A program made the position numbers and the translations under genes. 64,000 bases of DNA from Deltaproteobacteria bacterium. GTDB lineage: Bacteria > Desulfobacterota > Desulfobacteria > Desulfobacterales > B30-G6. Positions 41,426-50,478 of this stretch are shown here, piece after piece (the first letter of the stretch is position 1; the number at the start of each line of letters is the position of its first letter). The notes under the pieces are model-generated. The model was not told the DNA's origin and made no database searches. It saw only the letters and a program-made list of their open reading frames with translations. Location: contig JAJDNW010000003.1 of NCBI GenBank assembly GCA_022340465.1, positions 23,590 through 87,589 of the forward strand. The letters are read 5' to 3'.

Positions 41426-42544
41426 ATGCTGAGCAAAGATGATGTCAGACGACACGCCGCGTCTCTCGGTTTCGAGGATATCGGTTTTACCGGTGCGGAA
41501 CCGTTTGACGATCAGAGGCGTATCCTTCAGGAAAGAATGGAGGGATATGCCTGGGCCTTGGAGATGGGTTTGGATCTTGTGGCCGGTACGGATCCCAGGA
41601 ACATTCTGCCTGAGGCAAAAACGATAATTGTGCTGATGGAGGCCTATTTCCGGGAAGGGTTCCCGGCGGCCATGGAACGCCATTTCGGCAGATGCTACCT
41701 GGATGACGATCGTGTGCTCAAGGACCGTCTGGCGAGACGGATTAAATCCTTTCGTTCATTTTTGCGGGACAACGGCATCGACTCCAAGGTGCCCTTCAAC
41801 CTCCCGCACCGGCTGGCGGCCGCAAGGGCCGGCATGGGGACCTTCGGAAAAAACTGCCTCTTTTATGCCAACAAGGTTGCCGGGCGCGGGTCCTGGGTGC
41901 TGCCGATTGCGGTGGTGGTTGACCAGGCCTTCGCGCCGGACGAGCCGACCATCGGTTTGGGGTGCCCCGACTGGTGCAGGAATGCCTGCATTACGGCCTG
42001 CCCCACCGGCGCCCTGAAAGGGTCGCGGCGCCTGGACCCACGCAAGTGCATCTCCTACCTGACCTACTACGGAAAAGGCATAACACCGCTTGAGCTGCGG
42101 GAACCGATGGGGCTTTGGGTGTACGGTTGCGACCGTTGCCAGAATGTCTGCCCCCGCAACGCAGCCTGGCTGGCCAGGAAACTGCCGCAAAACGCCAAGG
42201 TAGCCGCCATGCAGGGGGACTTTTCGCTTTCAAGGTTGCTGCATATGGATACCGCTTATTTTAATAAACTGATTTGGCCCCACATGTTCTACATGAACGC
42301 GAAGGAAATCTGGCGATGGCAGATGAATGCGGCCAGGGCGATGGGTAATTCGTTGGATGCCGGCTACCTGGTGGACCTGGAGCGGGCCGTCAGGGAAAAT
42401 GCGGATGCCCGCGTTCGGGGCATGGCCGCCTGGGCCATGGGGCGCATCGGGGGAGCCGGGGCGAGAAAAGCGCTTGAAGGCTTTCTGCCGGAGGACGACC
42501 CGCAGGTGGAAAAAGAGATCATGCTGGCGCTCGACATGGTATGA
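41426..42544 (+). CDS. QueG-like 4Fe-4S corrinoid reductase family protein
   Basis: A 372-residue protein resembling epoxyqueuosine reductase. The N-terminal corrinoid-binding-type region leads to GMGTFGKNCLFY; the 4Fe-4S motifs follow in the QueG order: CRNACITACPTGAL, then CISYLTYYG, then GCDRCQNVCPRN. A HEAT-type repeat ends the protein (ARVRGMAAWAMGRIGG). QueG performs the last step of queuosine synthesis in tRNA. The substitution YYGKGITPLEL for the usual segment makes a paralogue with another role possible. Starts with AGGGGATGCT before ATG. Confidence 0.75.
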   Translation: MLSKDDVRRHAASLGFEDIGFTGAEPFDDQRRILQERMEGYAWALEMGLDLVAGTDPRNILPEAKTIIVLMEAYFREGFPAAMERHFGRCYLDDDRVLKDRLARRIKSFRSFLRDNGIDSKVPFNLPHRLAAARAGMGTFGKNCLFYANKVAGRGSWVLPIAVVVDQAFAPDEPTIGLGCPDWCRNACITACPTGALKGSRRLDPRKCISYLTYYGKGITPLELREPMGLWVYGCDRCQNVCPRNAAWLARKLPQNAKVAAMQGDFSLSRLLHMDTAYFNKLIWPHMFYMNAKEIWRWQMNAARAMGNSLDAGYLVDLERAVRENADARVRGMAAWAMGRIGGAGARKALEGFLPEDDPQVEKEIMLALDMV

Positions 42545-42646
42545 AGGGAGGAACAACCCTCAGCGCTGGGGACAACCCAAACCGGATAAATCAAAATCTT
42601 TCGCAAAAAGGATGATTTCCATCTTATCATTGGAAGGGAATACGCC

Positions 42647-43948
42647 ATGCAACACGAAGCCGTTCAGCTGCTGTCCGAATACCTGCAAATCGATACCACC
42701 AATCCGCCGGGGAATGAGCATAAAGGGGCGGCGTTTTTCAGCGAGATCTTCGAGAAGGAGGGGGTCGTCTGTCGACGGTACAAATCCGACCAGGGGCGAA
42801 CCTCCCTCAGCGCGCGCATTCAGGGAAGCGGAGAAGAAGATCCCCTGATCCTGCTCAACCACATCGACGTGGTTCCGGCCGAAAAAGAGCAGTGGCATTT
42901 CGATCCTTTCGGCGGCGAAGTCAAAGACGGATTTGTCCACGGGCGGGGGGCGCTGGACATGAAGGGTCAGGGGATTATGGAATTGCTGGCTTTTTTAAGC
43001 GTTAAACGCAGCGGGAGGCAGCCGAACAGGGATCTTGTCTTTTTAGCGGTGGCGGACGAGGAATGCTCGGGCGTCAACGGGGCCGATTTTCTGCTGCAAA
43101 ACCACCCCGACGATTTTACCGGCGGATTGGTTTTGAACGAAGGCGGCTTCGGGGTGAACAACCTGCTGCCGGATCGTCCCCTGTTTCTGATATCCACGGC
43201 CGAAAAAGCCTGCAACTGGATGGAAGTGAGTGCCCAGGGACCCCCCGGCCACGGCAGTGTTCCCCACGCGGACAACGCCCTGGAAAGGCTGATCAGGGGC
43301 TTGAACCGCCTGCAGGAAATGGAGAGTCCCATCATCATCACGGATACCGTCGCCGAATATTTCAGGCGGTTGGCGAACGTCTGGGACTTCTTGGAACCTT
43401 ACAAGGCGGACGGCAAGCAGGACACGCTGATCAAGTGCCTTCTTGAAAGCGGTTTTTCAGAGGTGCCGCAGGTTTCGGCAATTCTCAGAAACACTGTCAG
43501 CACCAACGTGATAACGGCAGGTTCGAGCGTGAACGTCATACCCAGCCACGCGTCGGCCAAGTTGGACGTACGGCTGCTTCCCGGTCAGGACCCGGATGAA
43601 TTCAGGGCCAGAGTCGTGGAGCGGTTGGGCGACGATCAACTTCAAACAACGTTTATCAACAAGGACCGCGCGTTGGCTTCCCCCTTCAACACACCGGCGT
43701 TCGAAGCTATAGAATCTGTATTCAGTCGTCATTTTCCGAGTGCCGTCGTGGCTCCTTCGGTTTTGTTCGGTTCTTCTGACTCGCGCTTTTTCCGGGAAAG
43801 GGGCATCACCAGCTACGGTGTCTTTCCGGTGCTCGTTGCCATGGAAGACATCCAGATGGTGCACGGCATCGACGAGAAAATATCGGTGGAAAACCTGGTT
43901 ATGGGAACGGAATTTTTTACCGAGATTGTCGAGACGCTCTGCTGGTGA
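42647..43948 (+). CDS. M20-family metallopeptidase
   Basis: A 433-residue M20 dinuclear zinc hydrolase. Zinc ligands and catalytic acids: LLNHIDVVPAEK, GRGALDMKGQG, VADEECSG, and the lid/dimerisation domain (about 195-320) with GPPGHGSVPHADN; the last zinc histidine is in MVHGIDEKIS. It removes acyl groups or amino acids from small substrates in the cytoplasm (ArgE/DapE/carboxypeptidase G2-type). No signal peptide. GGAAGGGAATACGCC precedes ATG 42647. Confidence 0.9.
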   Translation: MQHEAVQLLSEYLQIDTTNPPGNEHKGAAFFSEIFEKEGVVCRRYKSDQGRTSLSARIQGSGEEDPLILLNHIDVVPAEKEQWHFDPFGGEVKDGFVHGRGALDMKGQGIMELLAFLSVKRSGRQPNRDLVFLAVADEECSGVNGADFLLQNHPDDFTGGLVLNEGGFGVNNLLPDRPLFLISTAEKACNWMEVSAQGPPGHGSVPHADNALERLIRGLNRLQEMESPIIITDTVAEYFRRLANVWDFLEPYKADGKQDTLIKCLLESGFSEVPQVSAILRNTVSTNVITAGSSVNVIPSHASAKLDVRLLPGQDPDEFRARVVERLGDDQLQTTFINKDRALASPFNTPAFEAIESVFSRHFPSAVVAPSVLFGSSDSRFFRERGITSYGVFPVLVAMEDIQMVHGIDEKISVENLVMGTEFFTEIVETLCW

Positions 43949-44026
43949 AGATGATAGATCCGTGTTTGAAGACCGGTGCAGCCGAGGCTTTCACGGCGAC
44001 CCGCCGTTAATGCGGACAGGTACCGG

Positions 44027-45409
44027 TTATTCCCTGCAGGCCAGCATCGGGTACTTCACAAATGCGATGGAAGCGTCTTTGCCCTGCCGTTCTCTGGCCA
44101 TGGCGATGGCGGATTCAACCGAGACGGCCGGTTCGAATCCGAGATGGCTGACCAGTTCAGGTTTCTGGGCCCCGGCGACGATCACGTGGCCAGCATGGCG
44201 CAGGCGCTTCAATGGGTGGGTGACCATGATGCCGTGCATGGGGTGAAAGCCGTGGCAGAAACGGTACTTGTAAATGTATTCCGGGCGGTTGGCAAAGTCG
44301 TCTTCAAAACGGTCGACAATCTGGTAAGGATCCCTGTAATGGGGCAGAATCCGATTCCATATCTCCCGGTGGGTCGGGTGATGATCATGGTTCCAGACAT
44401 CGGGTACCGGGCTTGCCATAATGACCGTGCATCCCGGTTTTCCCATGGCTTCGATGACGCCGCCGAAATAACCGAGCCCGGTGGAAAGCATGGTGAGCAT
44501 GGGGTTCATTATCGAAAAGGCGGCATAAGGACTCCAGTTGGGAATACCGTACAGGACGATGTCCGCCTTTTCCCCGATGATTTCCCTTCTGGGCTTGAGC
44601 TGCGACCGCATCAATTTCAGAGCCGCCTGCCGGCATTCATTGACACCCCCTGACCACACCTTGTGAACCTGCAAGGGGTTGGACAGGACCGTTTCCACTT
44701 TGTAAATCCTGTTTTTACCGAGTTTTTCTTCTATGAGCGCCCCCATTTCGTCGAGAATGGTGTGCATTTTGTTCTTGTTCATGGACATGGACATGCTGTC
44801 CGGAGTATGATGCCAGCGGATACAGCGGTATGAGGCCAGCCCCACGCAAATCGATTTCCAGCCCCCGTTGAAACCGCGCCACACCACCGTGTTGACATAA
44901 ACGGTCAGGTCCGAATCTTCGATACACTTGTTGACTTCGACATCATAGCCATTGGGGGTCACACCGAGGTGCGTCAGGTTCCTGCCGTCTTCGGCGTCGT
45001 GACAGGTCAGGCGGTAGCCATACCGCTTCACAAGGTCTTCGCCGATGATTTTGGCCAACTCCATGCGGGTGAATTTCCGGTGAATCCCGCCGGCACTGAC
45101 CAGCGTAATGTCCGCCGGCTTGACACCGCCTTTTTCGAGTTCCGCGATGACTTGTTTGATGGCGGGCTCCCAAACAGGGGCGAAGCAGGGCACCGTGGGG
45201 TCGTCGAAGGCGATGGTCACCTTGGCCCCGGGTTTGACCAGTTCGTGCAAAGGGGAACGACCCAGGGGGTTTTTAAGGGCGTTTCGGATCTCTCCTTCGA
45301 TATCGTCGACCGGTTCGAGGGTTGTTGAGAGGCCCGGCGGGGCGCTGATCACATCCTCCGGAAGATTGACCGGGATCGTTTTGTCGCCAAAGATAATCTG
45401 CTCGTTCAT
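44027..45409 (-). CDS. LarA/DUF2088-family protein with altered active-site motifs
   Basis: A 460-residue LarA-fold protein. It keeps the SAGGIHRK histidine, the GFNGGWK lysine (the residue bonded to the nickel cofactor in LarA) and a later HH pair. Two key motifs differ: AFDDPTVPC replaces the usual DDHTRP, losing the substrate arginine, and the first nickel histidine before GFSGG is not seen (NTVVWRGFNGG). It may be a racemase of another hydroxy acid or have lost activity. ATG 45409 has GGGGAGGG 7 nt upstream; longer readings run into tatD. Confidence 0.75.
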   Translation of the reverse strand: MNEQIIFGDKTIPVNLPEDVISAPPGLSTTLEPVDDIEGEIRNALKNPLGRSPLHELVKPGAKVTIAFDDPTVPCFAPVWEPAIKQVIAELEKGGVKPADITLVSAGGIHRKFTRMELAKIIGEDLVKRYGYRLTCHDAEDGRNLTHLGVTPNGYDVEVNKCIEDSDLTVYVNTVVWRGFNGGWKSICVGLASYRCIRWHHTPDSMSMSMNKNKMHTILDEMGALIEEKLGKNRIYKVETVLSNPLQVHKVWSGGVNECRQAALKLMRSQLKPRREIIGEKADIVLYGIPNWSPYAAFSIMNPMLTMLSTGLGYFGGVIEAMGKPGCTVIMASPVPDVWNHDHHPTHREIWNRILPHYRDPYQIVDRFEDDFANRPEYIYKYRFCHGFHPMHGIMVTHPLKRLRHAGHVIVAGAQKPELVSHLGFEPAVSVESAIAMARERQGKDASIAFVKYPMLACRE

Positions 45410-45428
45410 CTTCAAACCCTCCCCTGTT

Positions 45429-46220
45429 TCAATTGGTAATGCCGAAAAGACGGCGTGCGTTAGCCGTTGTCGCGGCGGCCAGCGTTTCAATAGGTTCCTG
45501 CCTGACGTCCGCCAGCTTGAGGAGCACGGATTTAACAAAAGCCGGTTCATTGCGCCGGTTTTTGTTTTTTTGGGGCGCAGGGGTAAGATAAGGGGCATCG
45601 GTTTCAATCAGCAGACGGTTCAGGGGAATCCCGGGAACGAGTTCGCGCAGACGAGCTCCCCGGGCTTTGATGGTCACAATGCCGGTAATTCCGATGCAGA
45701 ACCCCAAATCGAGGTAAGCTGACAGATCATCGGCGTCCCCGCTGAAACAGTGCACAACCCCTTTCCGTTCCGGGTTGGGATGGTTTGAGAGCAGTTCCAG
45801 AAATCTTCCACGGCTGTCGCGTTCATGAAAAATCAGCGGGATGCCCAATTGATCGGCTTCGATGAGCTGGCGCACAAACCACTTTTCCTGGTCTGCTTGC
45901 GGAGAATACATGCGGTTGAAGTCAAGCCCGATTTCGCCCCAGGCGCGCACTTCGACCGCTTGCGCCAGATGGCGCAAGCGACGGATCATGTCATCGCTGC
46001 AGCTTTGGGCATCGTGGGGGTGGACCCCCACCGAGGCGTATACACCGCTGTAGGACTGCGCCAGCTCCAGAGCCCTAAGAGAGCTTTTCAGATCGACGCC
46101 CACGGTCATCATCGATGTCACACCGGTTTTCCGAGCGTTCAGAATGGTGCTTTCCAGATCTCCTGCAAACGAGCGGTCGTCCAGGTGGCAATGGCTGTCA
46201 AACAGTTTCAATTGATTCAT
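45429..46220 (-). CDS. tatD: TatD-family metal-dependent deoxyribonuclease
   Basis: A 263-residue TIM-barrel hydrolase: metal ligands in DSHCHLDD, the GEIGLDF glutamate, IFHERDSRG, VVHCFSGD and the terminal LIETDAPYLTP. TatD acts in DNA repair and degradation and is cytoplasmic. It lies 19 bp before the LarA-like gene and probably shares its transcript. Start ATG 46220. Confidence 0.9.
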   Translation of the reverse strand: MNQLKLFDSHCHLDDRSFAGDLESTILNARKTGVTSMMTVGVDLKSSLRALELAQSYSGVYASVGVHPHDAQSCSDDMIRRLRHLAQAVEVRAWGEIGLDFNRMYSPQADQEKWFVRQLIEADQLGIPLIFHERDSRGRFLELLSNHPNPERKGVVHCFSGDADDLSAYLDLGFCIGITGIVTIKARGARLRELVPGIPLNRLLIETDAPYLTPAPQKNKNRRNEPAFVKSVLLKLADVRQEPIETLAAATTANARRLFGITN

Positions 46221-46466
46221 TGGAAACAGGCCTCAACTTGTAACCCATTTTTACAAGGGCGGTGATTGCTTGATCTTATCAACATCATTGGCTATTCGGC
46301 GTTTCTAATGTGAATAAATTAATTGTTTTTCACCATCGGGCCCTGTGATGGTGATGCAGAAAGAAACCATCGCCTTGTGAACATCCAATCCGCAACAAAT
46401 AGGGTGCAAAACGGATACAATTTTGCTACTGTTTTTTTATGTCCTTGCTATCCTCCTTTATTTTAC

Positions 46467-46557
46467 AAATTTTCATGCTCTGAGGTAGCGGATAGCTACG
46501 ACATTTCAATATGATCCTTTGTTGTATGCTTCGTCGCGCGCTTGGGCATGAAAATTT
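46467..46557. repeat. 12-bp inverted repeat in the region before nfnA
   Basis: AAATTTTCATGC (46467-46478) and GCATGAAAATTT (46546-46557) are perfect inverted copies 67 bp apart, with GTAGC/GCTAC inside (46485-46499). The 538-bp gap 46221-46758 contains no supported gene. The repeat could be a structured RNA, an operator pair or a mobile remnant. Confidence 0.5.
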
Positions 46558-46758
46558 AAGGAGAAAACGTTCGCATGTTAAAGCGCTTGAAGCATTGTCG
46601 TTAAAAGGGATCATCCGTATCTTGGTGCGTACCATTTCGGTTTAGTATTCACAATGTTTTATATTGCATTCATTATGAGTATATGATTATATCTCCTACC
46701 TTACAGATATAAAAAATATGGGGAAACAGATAAATAAAGGCAATAACCGGAGGTGAGC

Positions 46759-47592
46759 ATGTTTAAAATTGTCAGACGCGAAGAGATGGCCGAGGGGACG
46801 GTCATATTGAACGAGATCGAAGCGCCGCTGATTGCCAAAAAAGCCAAACCGGGCCAATTCGTCATTCTAAAGGCCAATGAAACCGGTGAGCGTATTCCGC
46901 TGACCATGGCTGAGACGGATGTCGAAAAGGGCACCATCACCATTATCTATATGGTAGTCGGCAAATCGACAGCGCTTTTCAGGGACCTTAAGGTGGGAGA
47001 TGGCTATCAGGACGTGATCGGGCCTTTGGGGAAAGCCACCCATCTGGAAAAGGTGGGCAAGGTGATCTGTGTAGGCGGCGGAACCGGTGTGGCCGTACTG
47101 CATCCCATCACCAGGGCACTTAAAGAGATCGGTAACGACGTTACCTGTATCATTGGTGCGCGGACCAAGGACCTTCTGATCCTGGAAGATCAGATGCGGG
47201 CCGCCTCCACCGATTTACGGGTATGTACTGACGACGGGACCTACGGGCATCATGGCTTTGTGACCGAGGTTATGAAGGAGGTGCTGGACAAGGGTGGCGT
47301 AAAACAGGTCGTGGCCATCGGTCCGGTTCCCATGATGAGGGCTGTCAGCAACATCACCAAAGAGTATGACGTGAAACTGCTCGTCAGCTTGAATCCAATC
47401 ATGATTGACGGGACGGGCATGTGCGGCGGCTGCCGGGTAACCGTCGGCGGGAAAACCAAGTTCGCCTGTGTGGATGGCCCGGAATTCGACGGACACCAGG
47501 TCAACTTTGATGAATTGATGATGCGGCTGGGAGCGTATCTCGGAGATGAGAAAGAGAGCCACGAACACTACTGCAGAATCAGGGGTGAATGA
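46759..47592 (+). CDS. nfnA: NfnA: NADH-dependent ferredoxin:NADP oxidoreductase small subunit
   Basis: A 277-residue FNR-like flavoprotein: N-terminal FAD domain (KPGQFVILKANETGERIPLT), NAD domain with VGGGTGVAVLHPI, and a C-terminal [2Fe-2S] motif GTGMCGGCRVTVGGKTKFAC. NfnAB couples NADH and reduced ferredoxin to NADP reduction (electron bifurcation); the same architecture is also called sulfide dehydrogenase. ATG 46759 sits 5 nt after GGAGGTGAGC; GTG 46753 is less likely. The promoter region lies in the AT-rich 46640-46740 stretch. Confidence 0.9.
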   Translation: MFKIVRREEMAEGTVILNEIEAPLIAKKAKPGQFVILKANETGERIPLTMAETDVEKGTITIIYMVVGKSTALFRDLKVGDGYQDVIGPLGKATHLEKVGKVICVGGGTGVAVLHPITRALKEIGNDVTCIIGARTKDLLILEDQMRAASTDLRVCTDDGTYGHHGFVTEVMKEVLDKGGVKQVVAIGPVPMMRAVSNITKEYDVKLLVSLNPIMIDGTGMCGGCRVTVGGKTKFACVDGPEFDGHQVNFDELMMRLGAYLGDEKESHEHYCRIRGE

Positions 47593-47697
47593 AAACTTCT
47601 CATGTGTTTGGACGGCATATCATTCGAACCGGTGCAATAACGTCGGGTGCGTGCGGTGCTTTTTACAGCTGGCATGCATATTCAGGTGGAGGAAAAA

Positions 47698-49119
47698 ATG
47701 GGAGAAGCGGTAGAAAAAAAACCAAAAAAGGAGAAGATTCCCAGGCAGTCCATGCCGGAACAGGAGCCCAAGGTCCGGGCCAGAAATTTCGACGAGGTAC
47801 CCATGGGCCAGAGTCCCGAAGTGGCCATGAAGGAGGCGGCCAGATGCCTGCAGTGTAAAAAGCCTGCCTGCGTGGAAGGGTGCCCGGTGGGGGTCAACAT
47901 CCCGGCCTTCATAAAAAAGATCAAAGAGGGCGATTTTACAGGCGCAATTACCGCCATCTGGGAAACCAATGCCCTTCCGGCGGTCTGCGGCCGTGTCTGC
48001 CCCCAGGAGCTTCAGTGTGAAGGCAATTGCATCCTCGGGAAAAAGGGAGATCCCGTGGCCATCGGGAACCTGGAGCGGTTTGCCGCCGATTATGAGCGCA
48101 AGCATAGAAAAGCCACCGCCCCCAAAAAAGCGGACCCCACCGGCAAGCGGGTTGCCGTGGTCGGTTCCGGTCCTTCGGGCCTGACCGTGGCCGGAGATCT
48201 GCTTCTCAAAGGACATGAAGTGACTATTTTCGAGGCCTTTCACAAGCCCGGCGGGGTGCTGGTATACGGTATTCCGGAATTCAGGCTGCCCAAGGAGATC
48301 GTGTTTTCCGAGGTGGCCGGCCTGGAGGAGCAGGGGGCTAAATTGGAGTGCAATGCCGTTGTCGGTCGATCCGTGACGGTGGATGAACTCTTCGAGGAAG
48401 GCTATGACGCCGTTTTCCTGGGCGTGGGCGCGGGCCTGCCCAGATTTTTAAACATACCCGGGGAAAACCTGATCGGCATCTTTTCGGCCAACGAATACCT
48501 CACCCGGTCCAATCTGATGAAGGCCTACCTGTTCCCCAAATACGACACGCCCGTCATTCGCGGTAAAAATGTCATCACCCTGGGGGCCGGCAACGTGGCC
48601 ATGGACTCCGCCAGAACGGCACTACGGTTGGGAGCGGAAAGCTCGCGCATCGTTTACCGTCGCTCCAGGCAGGAAGTGCCGGCGCGGGCAGCGGAAGTGC
48701 ATCATGCCGAGCAGGAGGGGGTTGAGTTTCATTTTCTGACGGCACCGACTAAATTTTTCGGCGACGACAAGGGCCGTGTTGTCGGTATGGAAGGGCTCAA
48801 GATGGAGCTGGGCGAACCCGATGCCTCGGGCAGACGGCGACCTATACCCATCGAAGGCTCAGAGTTCGAAATGGAATGCGACCTGGTCATCATTGCCGTG
48901 GGTGCCAACGCCAATCCGCTGCTGACCCGTTCCACCGAAGGGCTGGAATTGAACCAGTGGGGGTATATCATCACCGATGAGGCCACGGGTAAAACCTCTA
49001 AAAAGGGTGTCTGGGCCGGGGGCGACATCGTCACCGGGTCGGCCACCGTCATCCTGGCCATGGGAGCAGGGCGCCAGGCGGCCAACTCCATGCATGACTA
49101 CCTGACATGGGGATGGTAA
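47698..49119 (+). CDS. nfnB: NfnB: ferredoxin:NADP oxidoreductase large subunit
   Basis: A 473-residue GltD-like flavoprotein. The N-terminal cluster region has CLQCKKPACVEGCP and CGRVCPQELQCEGNC for two [4Fe-4S] centres; an FAD fold (VAVVGSGPSGL) and an NADP fold (NVITLGAGNVAMD) follow. It pairs with the upstream small subunit and is the usual partner order. ATG 47698 has GGTGGAGG 6 nt before it. A perfect terminator follows 50 bp after the stop, so nfnAB is a two-gene operon. Confidence 0.9.
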   Translation: MGEAVEKKPKKEKIPRQSMPEQEPKVRARNFDEVPMGQSPEVAMKEAARCLQCKKPACVEGCPVGVNIPAFIKKIKEGDFTGAITAIWETNALPAVCGRVCPQELQCEGNCILGKKGDPVAIGNLERFAADYERKHRKATAPKKADPTGKRVAVVGSGPSGLTVAGDLLLKGHEVTIFEAFHKPGGVLVYGIPEFRLPKEIVFSEVAGLEEQGAKLECNAVVGRSVTVDELFEEGYDAVFLGVGAGLPRFLNIPGENLIGIFSANEYLTRSNLMKAYLFPKYDTPVIRGKNVITLGAGNVAMDSARTALRLGAESSRIVYRRSRQEVPARAAEVHHAEQEGVEFHFLTAPTKFFGDDKGRVVGMEGLKMELGEPDASGRRRPIPIEGSEFEMECDLVIIAVGANANPLLTRSTEGLELNQWGYIITDEATGKTSKKGVWAGGDIVTGSATVILAMGAGRQAANSMHDYLTWGW

Positions 49120-49167
49120 AATAATTTCGTCACGGGGCGACAGGTTTCAGCGCGGCTGCCCCGCTAC

Positions 49168-49209
49168 AAAAAGGCCCGGCCCGGCGTGTAAGCCGGGCCG
49201 GGCCTTTTT
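49168..49209 (+). terminator. Terminator of nfnAB
   Basis: AAAAAGGCCCGGCCCGGC (49168-49185) pairs perfectly with GCCGGGCCGGGCCTTTTT (49192-49209), loop GTGTAA. The T5 end and A5 start make it bidirectional. Confidence 0.9.
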
Positions 49210-49270
49210 GCCTGCACGTTCTTCCGACCGCATTTCAAACCGTATTTTCTGAATACTTTATCAGGCTTGA

Positions 49271-49471
49271 CGGTTTGCCTCGCTTCAATACAGGTCCCAT
49301 ATCGAAAGCCTGGCACCCGAGACCGCGGCCAACGCCCTCATATGCCTGGTTCACCAGACGAACTTTCTCTTGGATAGGCAATTACAGCATCTTGAAAAGC
49401 GGTTCCTGGAAGGGGGTGGTTTTACCGAGAAACTGTACCGATCCAGACATAAAGCACGCAATCGTCCCTGA
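49271..49471 (+). pseudogene. Remnant of a four-helix-bundle suffix-domain gene
   Basis: A frame opened after a stop at 49268-49270 encodes SLAPETAANALICLVHQTNF, then LLDRQLQHLEKRFLEGGGFT, then EKLYRSR, before a stop at 49469-49471. The pattern (NALICLVHQTN, LLDRQ, LEGGGFTEKLYR) is that of the suffix domain of four-helix-bundle proteins often found near rRNA-type loci and mobile DNA. There is no start codon and no N-terminal domain, so the gene is a fragment. The rest of 49210-49658 holds nothing else I can support. Confidence 0.5.
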
Positions 49472-49658
49472 ACAGCGGAGGTGTCCAACCATGTTGGACC
49501 AACATCTTGATTGATCAAGACCCATCTCAGCCGTTCGAGCTTTCGATTTTTTTCTGATTTCCAACCTTGTAATTCATTGCAAACTAAAATATAGCCACAG
49601 CAAATGACCGGGGAAACAGCATCATCGGTTCCGGGTTTCTGGTTCAGGAGAGGCGTTC

Positions 49659-50462
49659 ATGAACATCCTGGTGTGTTTCAAAGCGGCACCCCAAGTAGAA
49701 ATGCTCATTGACGAGGATTGGATTGTCGATGAAAAACTGCGTGTAGACACGAGTTTCGTAAAGAGCGCTTTAAGCACCTGCGACGAGAGTGCACTGGAGA
49801 TTGCCCTGAGGCTGCTGGACGGGTCCGGAGCACCGGTGGAAAGCGTCACACTCAGCACCCTGACGGTGGATGACGGCAGTGCAACGGCGATTTTGAAAAC
49901 GCTTTATGCCCTCCGCTTTACGAAGGCTGTGCGCATTGAACCCCGTGAGGATCTCCACTTCAAACCTCTGGCAATTTCCGCCATCGTCAGCCAATACGTC
50001 CTGCACCACGCTCCCCAGGATGCGGTGCTGTTTGGGGGTCAAAGCGATATCGGCCAAAACTCAAAAACACCCATGCTGGTGGCGGAAATGCTGGGATGGC
50101 CCTGTGTTTCCCAGGCAATTCAGATAGAACGGGCGGGCGAAGGCCGCCTGAGGGTTACCAGCAGGACGGATGACGGGAACATCCGGCAACGGATACGCAC
50201 GCCCTGCGTGATTTCGGTGGGGGATGCCCCCTGCACCAGCCTGAGAGTCCCGACGCTCAGGGACCGCCTGCAATACGGTAAAAAGACCGTTGACGTTCTA
50301 TCTGCGGATGAATTCCGGTTACCTGTGGAAACCGAAACGCCCACGGATCTCGAGGTTCTTCACCATGCCAGGGCCGGTGTTGTCATCCAGGGCGGGGGGC
50401 CGGCCGAAAAAGCCAGGGTGCTGTATGAGGAGCATCTGAAGCCGGTGTTGTTCCGGGAATAA
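49659..50462 (+). CDS. etfB: Electron transfer flavoprotein beta subunit
   Basis: A 267-residue EtfB homologue: N-terminus MNILVCFKAAPQVEML, DESALEIALRL, then DGNIRQRIRTPCVISVGDAP near 180. EtfB binds the AMP or second flavin between subunits. First gene of an operon with EtfA, an SDR, an FGGY kinase and an FAD oxidase, so this ETF probably receives electrons from the oxidase encoded at the end. GAGAGGCG precedes ATG 49659. Confidence 0.85.
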   Translation: MNILVCFKAAPQVEMLIDEDWIVDEKLRVDTSFVKSALSTCDESALEIALRLLDGSGAPVESVTLSTLTVDDGSATAILKTLYALRFTKAVRIEPREDLHFKPLAISAIVSQYVLHHAPQDAVLFGGQSDIGQNSKTPMLVAEMLGWPCVSQAIQIERAGEGRLRVTSRTDDGNIRQRIRTPCVISVGDAPCTSLRVPTLRDRLQYGKKTVDVLSADEFRLPVETETPTDLEVLHHARAGVVIQGGGPAEKARVLYEEHLKPVLFRE

Positions 50463-50478
50463 TGGCAAAGGGGGCGCT

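Noticed and set aside
44130..44140. GGTTCGAATCC, a typical tRNA T-loop sequence
   Set aside because: It lies inside the LarA-like coding sequence, encoding part of GFEPA on the minus strand, and no cloverleaf can be built around it.
46575..46604. Nine-codon leader peptide MLKRLKHCR behind an AAGGAG box
   Set aside because: Too short to judge, no attenuator-like structure follows it before nfnA, and the spacing to the box (11 nt) is long.
49275..49514. 79-codon plus-strand frame between nfnB and etfB
   Set aside because: It runs in a different frame from the recognisable four-helix-bundle fragment and shows no family features.
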